Shown here in pieces: positions 1 through 8,493 of a stretch of DNA of 36,557 nucleotides. Each line of letters starts with the position of its first letter. Position 1 is the first letter of the stretch. The notes under the pieces are model-generated. The model made no database searches. It saw nothing but the letters and a program-made list of their open reading frames with translations, and was not told the origin of the DNA. Origin of the DNA: FEN-987 sp964598845 (GTDB lineage: Archaea; Thermoproteota; Bathyarchaeia; 40CM-2-53-6); the NCBI GenBank assembly GCA_964598845.1, contig CAZRDM010000021.1:1-36557 (forward strand), read 5' to 3'. The translations under genes were made by a program, and so were the position numbers.

Positions 1-78
1 CATCGTGTTGGGTGGTCTATAGCTTCCATACTATCGGCTTTTAACTACTGAGACACCGTGTTATGCTCGTGAAGAATT

Positions 79-1293
79 TTGGCGAAAGATGTTCTGAGGA
101 TAGCTAGAGTAAACAATCCGAAGATGACGCGGCGTAAGTTCATTGGCCTAGGCACTGGAGCGGTTGCGGTCGCTGCCGCGGCAGCGGCGGGCTACTTCCT
201 CCTCATGCCCAAGGAGGAGGAAGTGACGCCCCCCGTGACAACAACTGAGCAAGTTACTTCGCCTACTTCGCCAACTTGGGTCAAGCCTGAATCGATCAGA
301 TATGATGGTTGGGGAGGCACCGCGCAGGAGATCATAAGCAGGATCGGCTTGAAGTCTTTCGAGCAGGAGTACGGGATCAGGGTTGTCGAGGGATCATTCG
401 GCCAGACTTCGGAGATAATGTCAAAGATCAAGGCCGCCGGAGGAGGGGAATGGGATCTCCTTGAAGTGGACAATGATACTATCTACTTCGGGACCGTAGA
501 TGAACTCTGGCAACCTCTGCGCCTAGAGAATATTCCGAACCACGAAAAGCTTCCGGAGATCTTCAGAACGAATGGACACGGCGCTTTCGATCCAGGCTAT
601 AAAGAAGGTGTCTGGCACGGCATCCCAGGTCCAATGTACGGAACGACGCCCATGGTCATCAACTACAACAAGATAACTCCAGAACCAGATAGCTGGGCTG
701 CCCTCTGGGACGAAAAATGGAAGGGCAGAATGTGTCTTGAGAACTACTGGATTACTAGGATACGTGACACCTGCGTCTACCTAGGCCAAGACTACAACAA
801 CATCACCGATATCGAAGCCGTCTGGAAAGCACTTAGGGATCAGCAAGAACTTGTTTTCAAGTATTGGGATTCGGGATCTGAGATGGAGACATTGCTGACG
901 AACGAGGAAGCCTGGATTGGGGACCTTTGGGGAGGACGTGTTCTGAAACTTGCTCAGAGAGGCGTGCCCGTGAAAGCTATCTTGCTACCGGGGACTGAGG
1001 TTTGGACTGATGCTTTCGTGATCCCAATCAACGCACCGCACAGATATGAGGCTGAACTATTGATCAATTGGTTACTAGAGCCCAAGATAAATGAGGCGAT
1101 GGCCCTAGAATACCTATACCCCCCCATCGTCGACGTCAAGTACCTATCATCAGAGGCAATAGAGCAGCTGAAACAGTTACCAGACTACGTCGGCACAGAC
1201 TATGAGAAGCTTGGCTTCGCCAGCACCGGATATTACACCGATCACAGAGAAGAATGGACTGAGATGTGGGAGAAAATTAAGGCGGGGCAATAG
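79..1293 (+). CDS. ABC transporter substrate-binding protein, spermidine/putrescine (PotD) type, Tat-exported
   Basis: Extracellular solute-binding protein that would capture a polyamine-like or small cationic solute and deliver it to the permeases encoded just downstream on the other strand. A twin-arginine signal (TRRKFIGLG, residues 17-25) is followed by an Ala-rich hydrophobic stretch (about 26-42) and a Thr/Pro linker, suggesting Tat export and membrane anchoring. The body (about 70-400) has the two-lobe family 1 pattern, with motifs such as WDLLEVDND and the C-terminal INWLLEP typical of PotD/PotF. The start is uncertain: TTG at 79 gives 404 residues, while ATG at 124 puts the twin arginines right at the N-terminus; neither has a clear Shine-Dalgarno. 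The ligand is inferred from family only. The gene converges on the transporter genes, unlike the usual co-directional layout. Confidence 0.88.
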   Translation: MAKDVLRIARVNNPKMTRRKFIGLGTGAVAVAAAAAAGYFLLMPKEEEVTPPVTTTEQVTSPTSPTWVKPESIRYDGWGGTAQEIISRIGLKSFEQEYGIRVVEGSFGQTSEIMSKIKAAGGGEWDLLEVDNDTIYFGTVDELWQPLRLENIPNHEKLPEIFRTNGHGAFDPGYKEGVWHGIPGPMYGTTPMVINYNKITPEPDSWAALWDEKWKGRMCLENYWITRIRDTCVYLGQDYNNITDIEAVWKALRDQQELVFKYWDSGSEMETLLTNEEAWIGDLWGGRVLKLAQRGVPVKAILLPGTEVWTDAFVIPINAPHRYEAELLINWLLEPKINEAMALEYLYPPIVDVKYLSSEAIEQLKQLPDYVGTDYEKLGFASTGYYTDHREEWTEMWEKIKAGQ

Positions 1294-1312
1294 CCCCACC
1301 CCCTTCTTTTTT
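1284..1312 (+). terminator. Hairpin plus T-tract at the end of the PotD-like gene
   Basis: GGGGC (1284-1288), loop AATA, GCCCC (1293-1297), then a C-rich tract and six T (1307-1312). The stem runs through the TAG stop codon. It lies in the 35-base gap between convergent genes, so it probably ends the + transcript. The same layout recurs at 16653-16683. Confidence 0.6.
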
Positions 1313-1328
1313 CTGAAGCTTTGCTATC

Positions 1329-2159
1329 TCATCTGCCTGTTCTGAGACTTACCCTTCTGCTCACCATTACCTGCAGATAGAAAAGGAGCAGCGTAGTGAG
1401 AATAAGCAGGGTAGCCAACGCATTAATTGTGGGAGGAAGCTCAGTCCTCAACGCACTGAATATTCTCACAGGTATCGTTTCAGTCTGCGGCATAACCCAG
1501 AACTGACTCGCGGTATAATCATCCAGCGACATGGCAAAGGCAAGAAGCATGCCTGAAAGTATGCTCGGAAGAATGAGAGGCAGGGTCACCTGTCCGAAGG
1601 TTTGGACCGGATTTGCTCCCAAGTTCATGGCAGCTTCCTCAAGCGACCTGTCAAGTCCGTAAACTCGCGCATGAACGTTCATGATGACGTACGGCAGGAT
1701 GAACACTGTGTGTCCGACGATCATGTAAAGATACGAGTACCGTGAGAGGGGCAACGCAAGTATCCGTAACATGAAGGTCAGTAAGCTGGCGCCCAGGATG
1801 ATTTCGGGAAATACCATAGGCGCTATGACGAGAGCGGACAGTGTCTCGCGCCCGCGAAATCTGTACCTGACCAATCCTATCGAGGTCATGGTTCCGATTA
1901 TTCCGGCGAGAATCGTCGCCGATATGCCCACTATCAAACTGTTGGAGACCGCCTTCACCAATCTAATGTCGCGTGCGAGTTCAATGTACCATTTGAAGGT
2001 TACACTCGGAGGCGGAAACGTTGGTATGACTGCTGGATGAAACGACATCAGGATGACGAACGCAGCTGGGACTAGGATGAACGCGTAGATCATCGCAGTA
2101 AAGTATCGCAGAAGCCTAGTCGAAACTTTGGATATTAATCGACCGAGGGAGAGAGCCAA
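1329..2159 (-). CDS. ABC transporter permease, PotC type
   Basis: Inner-membrane permease of the polyamine-type importer and last gene of the ATPase-permease-permease operon on the - strand. About six hydrophobic segments are visible (near residues 22-40, 74-98, 106-133, 143-162, 197-212 and 245-265). The cytoplasmic EAA loop that contacts the ATPase reads EEAAMNLGA (174-182), followed by a conserved TLPLILPSI stretch. The length of 276 residues fits PotC/PotI. It begins at a TTG two bases beyond the end of the PotB-like gene, so translation is probably coupled. The gene is intact. Confidence 0.9.
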   Translation of the reverse strand: MALSLGRLISKVSTRLLRYFTAMIYAFILVPAAFVILMSFHPAVIPTFPPPSVTFKWYIELARDIRLVKAVSNSLIVGISATILAGIIGTMTSIGLVRYRFRGRETLSALVIAPMVFPEIILGASLLTFMLRILALPLSRYSYLYMIVGHTVFILPYVIMNVHARVYGLDRSLEEAAMNLGANPVQTFGQVTLPLILPSILSGMLLAFAMSLDDYTASQFWVMPQTETIPVRIFSALRTELPPTINALATLLILTTLLLFYLQVMVSRRVSLRTGR

Positions 2160-2161
2160 GC

Positions 2162-3055
2162 TCAGCCCATTGCCTCCAGAAGTCTGTTCAACCCAATGAT
2201 CTTATTGTACAAGTAGACGATTGCCAAGGTTATGACGGCTAGGATAACACTCATAGCCGTTCCTAGAGGCCAATCGAACATGACGAGGTAGAGCGCCGAG
2301 ATCAGGTTTGCGATCATAGCCTGCTCGGGTCCTCCGAGGATCGCAGGGGTGATGTATGCGCCGAATGAGAGGATGAACACAAGCATGACCCCGGACGCTA
2401 CGCCTGGAAGGCTAAGCGGGAAAGTGACTTGTCGAAACGTGGAGATCTCGTTAGCGCCGAGATTCTTTGACATCTCTATCAGGTTGTTGTCCATTTTCTC
2501 GACCGCCGAGTAGATCGGTAATATCATAAGGGGCAATGACCAGTTCACGAGCCCGAGAACAACTGCTCCCTCGGTGAAAAGAAACTTTATCGGGCTTTCA
2601 ATGAGACCGAGGGTTAACAGAATGTAGTTGACCAATCCTCTCGAGCCTATGACGTAGAACCAAGAGTAGGTTCTTATGAGGAAGCTTACAAAAAGTGGAA
2701 ACATAAGCAGGACAACCACAGTTTCACGGCGCATAGAAGTAAGCTTGGCAAGATAGTAGGCGACTGGGTAGCCGAGGACCAAGGATAGGACGGATACCTC
2801 GACTGCAACCCTCAAGGATCTTAGAAGGATGTTCCTGTACAACTCTGTTGTGAATATATGCTGATAGCTTGCGCCTTCCAGGCTCAAGACAGCGGTGAAG
2901 ATTATTGGGATGAACAAGAATACGGAAACGTAGGAGACTCCTAGGCCAACCAGCAAGACTGGACCAAGTTTTGCTGTTTTTCCAAGGATACCTACCCTGT
3001 ATTCTCCGGAGCCCTTATCGAGGGGCGATTGACGATTAGGTGGATCCGGGTCCAT
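2162..3055 (-). CDS. ABC transporter permease, PotB type
   Basis: Second membrane subunit of the polyamine-type importer. It has a hydrophilic N-terminus, six predicted membrane segments, and an EAA-like loop IEMSKNLGA followed by TFPLSLPG, the site that docks on the ATPase. The open frame extends to a TTG at 3079 that overlaps the ATPase stop by four bases. A GAGGT Shine-Dalgarno nine bases before ATG 3055 makes that ATG the better start (297 residues). It lies between the ATPase gene and the PotC-like gene, all on the - strand and nearly abutting, which is a standard potABC order. Confidence 0.88.
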   Translation of the reverse strand: MDPDPPNRQSPLDKGSGEYRVGILGKTAKLGPVLLVGLGVSYVSVFLFIPIIFTAVLSLEGASYQHIFTTELYRNILLRSLRVAVEVSVLSLVLGYPVAYYLAKLTSMRRETVVVLLMFPLFVSFLIRTYSWFYVIGSRGLVNYILLTLGLIESPIKFLFTEGAVVLGLVNWSLPLMILPIYSAVEKMDNNLIEMSKNLGANEISTFRQVTFPLSLPGVASGVMLVFILSFGAYITPAILGGPEQAMIANLISALYLVMFDWPLGTAMSVILAVITLAIVYLYNKIIGLNRLLEAMG

Positions 3056-3075
3056 TTCGCATCGACCTCGGCTGT

Positions 3076-4155
3076 TCAAGTTTTCCGGATCAGGCCGACA
3101 TTCTCAGGCTCGACCCTGACCCAGACTCTCGAGCCCTTCTCGGGCGGGGGCTTCTTTTGCACATTCGCCTCAGCGGCGGTAAGCACTAGATCTGGGCTAA
3201 CGGTTATGTGGTATACGTAGTTGGTTCCCAAGAAGACCACGTGATCGACGACTCCGTTCAGCACATTTGCTCCATCGTCTGGTTTAGCGGGTAGCACCTG
3301 AACGCGTTCGTACCGGATGAACGCCGTAACATCGTCGCCTTCGCGACAATCATTCCGCCTTGGAATTGTGAGAGTCGGGCCTCTTCCAATCGAAACTGTC
3401 ATCGATCTTTCGCTGATCTCGGAGATCTTTCCGTCCATGAAGTTTGATTGACCAATGAAGTTCGCTACGAAATGAGACTTGGGTTCCTCATAGAGCTGGT
3501 ATGGCGTCCCCTGCTCTACAATCGAGCCCTTGGACATCACAACGACCCTATCGGAAAGCGTCATCGACTCCTCTTGATCATGCGTTACGAAGATCGTTGT
3601 GATCCCGACGCGTTTCTGGATCTGCCTGAGTTCTATTCGCATTTGAGCGCGTAGCTTAGCGTCAAGATTGCTGAGCGGCTCATCCAAGAGTAGTACGTCA
3701 GGCTCGATGACCAATGCCCGTGCTAACGCAACGCGTTGCTGCTGACCTCCACTCAGTTGTCTAGGGTATCTCTGCTCCAGTCCCGGAAGCTGGACAAGCT
3801 CCAGTACTTTCTTCACGCGATCCTTGATCTCATCCTTCGGAAAATGCCTGTATTTCAGTCCAAAGGCAACATTGGCGAACACTTTCTTGTGAGGAAATAG
3901 TGCGTAGTTCTGAAAGACCATCCCCGTGTTGCGGAGGTAGGGTGGTACATCGTTAACGAGCTCACCTTTGATGTAAACGGATCCCTCGGTGGGCCGTTCG
4001 AAGCCCGCTATGATACGAAGTGTCGTCGTCTTTCCACAACCGCTCGGTCCTAGCAGCGATAGGAATTCGCCCTTCTTCACTTCCAAGTTGACGTGATCGA
4101 CAGCGCTTGTCTCACCAAAAACCTTCGAAACGTTGACGAGCTGAACGAAGGACAC
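3076..4155 (-). CDS. ABC transporter ATP-binding protein, PotA type
   Basis: Nucleotide-binding subunit powering the polyamine-type importer. Walker A GPSGCGKTT, Q-loop MVFQNYALFP, signature LSGGQQQR, Walker B LLLDEP and the switch His in FVTHDQEE are all intact, and a C-terminal TOBE-like domain follows. The open frame runs back to 4467, but its first ~100 residues are low-complexity, unlike the family, and overlap the divergent M20 gene. GTG at 4155 (359 residues) or GTG at 4167 gives the normal N-terminus (SFVQLVNVSKVFGE). No strong Shine-Dalgarno decides between them. It heads the - strand ATPase-PotB-PotC operon. Confidence 0.9.
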   Translation of the reverse strand: MSFVQLVNVSKVFGETSAVDHVNLEVKKGEFLSLLGPSGCGKTTTLRIIAGFERPTEGSVYIKGELVNDVPPYLRNTGMVFQNYALFPHKKVFANVAFGLKYRHFPKDEIKDRVKKVLELVQLPGLEQRYPRQLSGGQQQRVALARALVIEPDVLLLDEPLSNLDAKLRAQMRIELRQIQKRVGITTIFVTHDQEESMTLSDRVVVMSKGSIVEQGTPYQLYEEPKSHFVANFIGQSNFMDGKISEISERSMTVSIGRGPTLTIPRRNDCREGDDVTAFIRYERVQVLPAKPDDGANVLNGVVDHVVFLGTNYVYHITVSPDLVLTAAEANVQKKPPPEKGSRVWVRVEPENVGLIRKT

Positions 4156-4335
4156 TTCTTGATCCACTTCAGAGATGGCTACAGAACGCCAAGGCCCGAG
4201 CAAAAGCCTTTCTCCCGACCGCGACCGAGCGCACTCCTTGGTTTTGGGCTGGCAAAACTGTGAACTGGTGAGGGCACGCCACTTTGAGCAGCTTGAAATA
4301 AGCACGAGGCCTTCTCTCCGGAGCTGGCAGTGTAA

Positions 4336-5568
4336 TTGGATTCCGCTGTTCTGAAACGAAAGAGAGACAGCGCAGTAGCTTTCTTGAAGGAAATCATCTC
4401 GATACCCAGCTCGAATCCTCATGTTTCCGATGAAGATGAGAGGGAGCTCGCGAAATTCCTCAAACACGAGCTCGAATCAGTCGGTTTTCGCGTCGAGCTT
4501 CAACATGTCACAAGCAAGTACCCCCGAGCTTTTGCAGAACAGAGAACCTATACTCGTCCGAATGTGATCGCGCGAACAGGAAGCAAGAGCGGAATCAAAC
4601 TCATTCTGAATGGGCACATCGACACGGTCTCAGGGTACAACATGAAACGCGCTTTCAACCCTCGTGTTGTAGGGGACAGACTGTACGGAAGAGGCAGTTC
4701 TGACATGAAGGGCGGTGTTGCTGCGATCGTCGCGGCCGCTGAAGCGATCCAAGAGTCGCATCGGAAACTGAAAGGCGAACTTGTGCTCTCACTCGTGGTA
4801 GACGAGGAAACCTTGGGTGAAGGAACCAAGGAATTCTTGAAGAGGGAATCTGGGGATTTTGCGATAGTCGCGGAACCCACACAGAATACCCTAGGTATTG
4901 CGCAAGCCGGCTTCATTGACTTCGACATATCTTCCACGGGAGAGTCGAGGCACGGTCAAACAGTACTTCCAGAGCGCTGGTCCAGTGCCTTCTTGCAGGC
5001 CGCCAACCTCTGCAACCGAATCATGGAAGATAGGAGGATCATCCGGAAGAAGAACTTCAGGGGTGTGCAGATGAGCTCAACATTCAACGTTGCACCGATT
5101 CAATCTGGGGTGCGTCGGTCTTACTCGTGGATGACCGTGGAAGAATTCGCGGTCAACTGCCTACTAGGAGCCATTCCAGGAACCACTATCGAGACATCTG
5201 AGAGATCGATCAAGAACTCATTGAACCGAATTAGGCGCCATATAGCCAATGCCAACAAGCAGGGTCAGAGAATCAGACTCACAGCAGCCCACTCGAACAT
5301 CGGATTCATACAAGTAAGGAACTCCTATGTTAGAGACTTCGAGAGAGCTATGCAGAAGGTTCTATGTCACAGTCAGCGTAGCTACGTGCTCAGTTTCTGT
5401 GATGCGACTCACTTCTACCGCGCAAATATACCGACCGTCCTTTTCGGTCCCGGAAGAATGGATCTTGGGCACAGCGGCGAGGAGTATACAAGCATACGCC
5501 AAGTCAAAGATGCGACAAGCGTCTTGGCCTATGCCATAGAGAATATCCTTGCAACGCCCAGCACGTAA
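4336..5568 (+). CDS. M20 family metallopeptidase/deacylase (ArgE/DapE type)
   Basis: Zinc-dependent cytoplasmic amidohydrolase that cleaves an N-acyl amino acid or small peptide. Metal and catalytic positions are present: His in LNGHIDTV (H94), Asp in SSDMKGG (D123), the Glu pair in DEET (E157/E158), Glu in AEPT (E180) and a late His in GHSGEE. The lid-domain His is kept (SRHGQ, about residue 206). The length of 410 is normal. The start is a TTG at 4336, about 180 bases from the divergent PotA-like gene, leaving room for promoters. The opine-dehydrogenase-like gene follows after 36 bases on the same strand, so the two probably share a transcript. Substrate is unknown; linkage suggests an N-substituted amino acid. 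Confidence 0.9.
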   Translation: MDSAVLKRKRDSAVAFLKEIISIPSSNPHVSDEDERELAKFLKHELESVGFRVELQHVTSKYPRAFAEQRTYTRPNVIARTGSKSGIKLILNGHIDTVSGYNMKRAFNPRVVGDRLYGRGSSDMKGGVAAIVAAAEAIQESHRKLKGELVLSLVVDEETLGEGTKEFLKRESGDFAIVAEPTQNTLGIAQAGFIDFDISSTGESRHGQTVLPERWSSAFLQAANLCNRIMEDRRIIRKKNFRGVQMSSTFNVAPIQSGVRRSYSWMTVEEFAVNCLLGAIPGTTIETSERSIKNSLNRIRRHIANANKQGQRIRLTAAHSNIGFIQVRNSYVRDFERAMQKVLCHSQRSYVLSFCDATHFYRANIPTVLFGPGRMDLGHSGEEYTSIRQVKDATSVLAYAIENILATPST

Positions 5569-5604
5569 ACTAGGTTTGGAGGATGCGATGGAGGGAGAAC
5601 TCAG

Positions 5605-6708
5605 ATGAAGGTCGCGATACTTGGCGCCGGCAATGCCGGATGCACGATAGCAGGATACCTCAAATCACTCGGTCATGAGATTCGCCTCTTTGATCTCCCA
5701 CAGTTTTCAGGCGTTCTTGAGAACATTCGAAAGCGCGGAGGCATACATCTGGCGGGAGAGTACGTAGGAACGTACTCCCCCGATCTCTTGACCACCGATA
5801 TTCGTGAAGCTGTCGACGGAGCTGAAATTGCCATGCTCACGGTCCCAGCCTATGGTCACGAGGCGTTCATGGATGCGTGCCTACCATATTTTGCAGAGAA
5901 CCAAGTGCTGTTGAACTGGACATCCTACTGGTCGGCTCTTCGGTTCTTCCCCATAGCCCGAAGAATCGGTCGCTCAGATCTGATACTGGGCGAAGCAGCG
6001 ATCATGCCGTACATGGCAAATGCCGAAACCCAGAACGAAGTAATATTCGTAAGAGCCGTGAAGCAGCAGCTATGGGTTGCTGCAATGCCTGCAGCAAGCA
6101 CCCATAAGGTCATGCAGGTCGTAAGGGAGCTTTATCCTCAAGCTATAGGAGTGGAGAACGTGCTCCGTACGAGTCTGGGCAACGTAAATGTGCCGTTTCA
6201 CGTCGCGACGTGGTTAATGAGCGCATCCCACTGGGAACAAACTGCCGGAGACTTCGATTTCTACGGCTATGGGATCACTCCATCAGTTGGACGTCTCGCA
6301 GATGCTATAGACATGGAGCGACTGGCCGTTGCAAACGCTCTCGGTGTCAATACGGCAAGCTTTCCAAAACTGATGTCAATGATCTACGCAAAATATGGAG
6401 CCGCGGGTGACACAGCGTACGATGTTCTTCACACGCTTAGGTCGCACGCAACTTGGCGCCCCAAGGTTGGCTTCATTAACTATGCAGAGAGAGACGTACT
6501 AGAGGATGTCCCTTTTGGTTTAGTCCCCCTCTCTTCTCTGGGCAATCAGTTGGGTGTCCCAACTCCTACTATCGACTCAGTAGTGCAAGTTGCAAGTGTC
6601 ATTGCCGGCAAAGATTTCCGGAGCACTGGCATTAGCGCAGAGAAGCTCGGAGTTAAGGGGATGACTCAGAGCGAGATAATCCATTATGTTACCTACGGCC
6701 ATCCGTAG
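5605..6708 (+). CDS. Opine (octopine/nopaline) dehydrogenase family oxidoreductase
   Basis: Predicted NAD(P)-dependent enzyme that makes or splits an N-(carboxyalkyl) amino acid. The N-terminus is a Rossmann fold with GAGNAG (residues 7-12) and the second strand RLFDLP. The C-terminal half matches the octopine-dehydrogenase helical domain, with a conserved His after NVNVPF and the HWEQ region. The length of 367 is typical. A strong Shine-Dalgarno (GGAGGGAGA, 5590-5598) sits seven bases before ATG 5605. It follows the M20 deacylase in the same direction, which suggests joint processing of an N-substituted amino acid. The exact substrate cannot be read from sequence; some archaeal members of this family are poorly characterised. 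Confidence 0.82.
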   Translation: MKVAILGAGNAGCTIAGYLKSLGHEIRLFDLPQFSGVLENIRKRGGIHLAGEYVGTYSPDLLTTDIREAVDGAEIAMLTVPAYGHEAFMDACLPYFAENQVLLNWTSYWSALRFFPIARRIGRSDLILGEAAIMPYMANAETQNEVIFVRAVKQQLWVAAMPAASTHKVMQVVRELYPQAIGVENVLRTSLGNVNVPFHVATWLMSASHWEQTAGDFDFYGYGITPSVGRLADAIDMERLAVANALGVNTASFPKLMSMIYAKYGAAGDTAYDVLHTLRSHATWRPKVGFINYAERDVLEDVPFGLVPLSSLGNQLGVPTPTIDSVVQVASVIAGKDFRSTGISAEKLGVKGMTQSEIIHYVTYGHP

Positions 6709-6944
6709 CAAATGAACGCGGAAAAGTGACCTCGAATCTGGGTACTTGCACTCAGTATTAGACGATGATGATACGGTTGCGTTGGACCTGGGTCGTCCAT
6801 GGTGGCCTGATCTTCACCCTTCGTGGTAAATCGCAATGTGATTTTGATTCTGCATCGCAAAGGGCGCGTAAGCGGACATATCGAAGCGCTCTCGCTTTCA
6901 GCCACTTGAACGATTTGAATCGTCCGATAGGTATCTACGACGTC

Positions 6945-8072
6945 CTAGCTTACCTTCTTTGGATGCTTCGCAGCAAAGGCACTGTAGAGTTCACGTAGCT
7001 CTTTTGCCCTCGCCTCGCTTTCTTCGATGCCGAAGCGCTGGCGGTCATATTGAAGTATCTCTCTCATTATGCGGTGTGACTTCTCCGTCAGCACGACTGT
7101 TCCATCGTCCTCGATGCGTTCTATCCCGTCGTATTTCTGGGCTTCTTGGTTGATGCGTATGGCTTCCTGAAGTGTGAGGCCTTCCGGAACGACTACTTCA
7201 GCTCCTTTGGCGCTCAAACGGACAGGATACCCTCCAGGTAATCCTTGTGGGCCGGGAGCGTGCGTCAATTCTCCGGTATCATTCAGAATGGCGAGAATGT
7301 TCTTGACGGCGGAGGATGCGACTTGGGTGTCGCTCGCATTTAGGGGTGGTGTCGAAATGGGGGTGAGGAGTATCTTCTCAGCGTCTACTTCTTTGGTCAC
7401 ATCCCGGTCGCCCACTAGAATTCTCAGGAAGTACGGAGCACCTCCTGTAGTCCCAAACTCCTCTACACGGACGTCATGGTAGTGGTGAGCTACCATGAAG
7501 ACGCTGAGATTCCTCATCGGCACACCCAACCTGTCGCTAACAACCTTCTTAATCCGCGGCACAAGGAGGTCGAAGTTTCCTATGCCCACCGTGGGAGCCA
7601 GACTGATCTTGGAGAGGATGCAGTTTACGGCGTCGGGGAAGGAGGAATTTACGACATGCGTCTTGATTCCTGATTTCCGTACTGCTTGCATCAACTTATA
7701 CGTGAGCGTAAGATGCATCGGGATCCAAGGGCCCATCCCTGCTTCTAGAAGTCTGTGATAGACTTCCTCAGGCAATTGAGCGCCTATCACCCACCAAGAT
7801 TGCAGCGTAGTTGCATTGTAGACGATATCTGGTTGTTCGCTCTCCAAGAAGGTGTTCGTTGCATCAATATCATTCAGGTCGATCTTCAAGAATCTCATGT
7901 GGGGGTAGAAGCCCATGTTGGCGGCCCCGAGAATCACATTGTTCGTTTTCTCTAACCCGCGCCGCTCATCCGCGTCTGCAGTGACTATTTCTGTAGGGCC
8001 ATGGGATCTAGCAAGAAATTCAAGCACGTAACCGCCGAGACTGCCGAGACCGATCACAAGAACTTTGCTCAT
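6945..8072 (-). CDS. Saccharopine-dehydrogenase-like NAD(P)-binding oxidoreductase
   Basis: The N-terminal Rossmann domain begins LVIGLGSLGGYVLEFLA, with GxGxxG at residues 8-13, and is followed by a DADERRG strand end typical of saccharopine-dehydrogenase-like proteins. The middle contains an NATTLQSWW segment (about 106) and a VAHHYHD motif that may be near the active site. The C-terminal region (about 270-375) is mixed alpha/beta. The whole is 375 residues, shorter than many true saccharopine dehydrogenases, and I cannot name a substrate. It is transcribed alone, convergent to the opine-dehydrogenase gene. ATG 8072 is the start by N-terminal fit; no Shine-Dalgarno is seen, so it may be leaderless. 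Confidence 0.65.
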   Translation of the reverse strand: MSKVLVIGLGSLGGYVLEFLARSHGPTEIVTADADERRGLEKTNNVILGAANMGFYPHMRFLKIDLNDIDATNTFLESEQPDIVYNATTLQSWWVIGAQLPEEVYHRLLEAGMGPWIPMHLTLTYKLMQAVRKSGIKTHVVNSSFPDAVNCILSKISLAPTVGIGNFDLLVPRIKKVVSDRLGVPMRNLSVFMVAHHYHDVRVEEFGTTGGAPYFLRILVGDRDVTKEVDAEKILLTPISTPPLNASDTQVASSAVKNILAILNDTGELTHAPGPQGLPGGYPVRLSAKGAEVVVPEGLTLQEAIRINQEAQKYDGIERIEDDGTVVLTEKSHRIMREILQYDRQRFGIEESEARAKELRELYSAFAAKHPKKVS

Positions 8073-8493
8073 GACCGAGTGACGAGCCGAGGATGGCCCA
8101 TAAGAATTTCCTGCAAATTCCGATTTCGAGAATGATTCTATACCTTGCAGGAGGCCTAGGCCTTGAGGCAGAATCCAATGCGCGTTGATGATAGACGAGA
8201 AATCGAGCCGAGTGAAGCCGTCCGTCTTGCAAGGGGTTTAGCAATGCGCAAGAGGGCCGCTTTTTTTGCTCTCGCAAAACGGGCTTTCCAGAATCTTCTT
8301 GTGTTGTCAGACGACCATCACGAGCCTTTGGAGCTATCACGCGGCAGACTTTTGGCACAGGACCAGCGGAATGTGGAACCCTTCTTCCTCAAAGCACACG
8401 CTCGGAATTCCTCTGTCCGCTTGTGTAAATATTCCTCTTACTGACTCAACATGTAAGTGCCAAATCAATAGGTAAGAAGAAAGGAGCACAGTT
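8073..8493. other. Intergenic region between divergent genes, with AT-box and inverted repeat
   Basis: No credible gene is seen in these 421 bases; open frames here are short and lack family features. It holds a TATA-like TAAATATT (8426-8433) about 60 bases before the CoA-transferase start and an inverted repeat TTTTGC-TCTC-GCAAAA (8264-8279). A Shine-Dalgarno (AGGAG, 8482-8486) serves the downstream GTG. Confidence 0.6.
8426..8433 (+). promoter_or_regulatory. TATA-like box for the CoA-transferase/thiolase operon
   Basis: TAAATATT in an otherwise mixed-composition region, about 60 bases upstream of GTG 8494. An archaeal start about 25 bases downstream would leave a leader of about 35 bases containing the Shine-Dalgarno at 8482-8486. 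Inferred from position and composition only. Confidence 0.35.

Noticed and set aside
4156..4467. N-terminal extension of the PotA-like open frame
   Set aside because: About 100 residues unlike any ABC ATPase, overlapping the divergent M20 gene; the family N-terminus fits GTG 4155 or 4167.
8261..8267. Seven-T run as a terminator
   Set aside because: It lies in a divergent promoter gap with no gene ending there; it is part of an inverted repeat instead.
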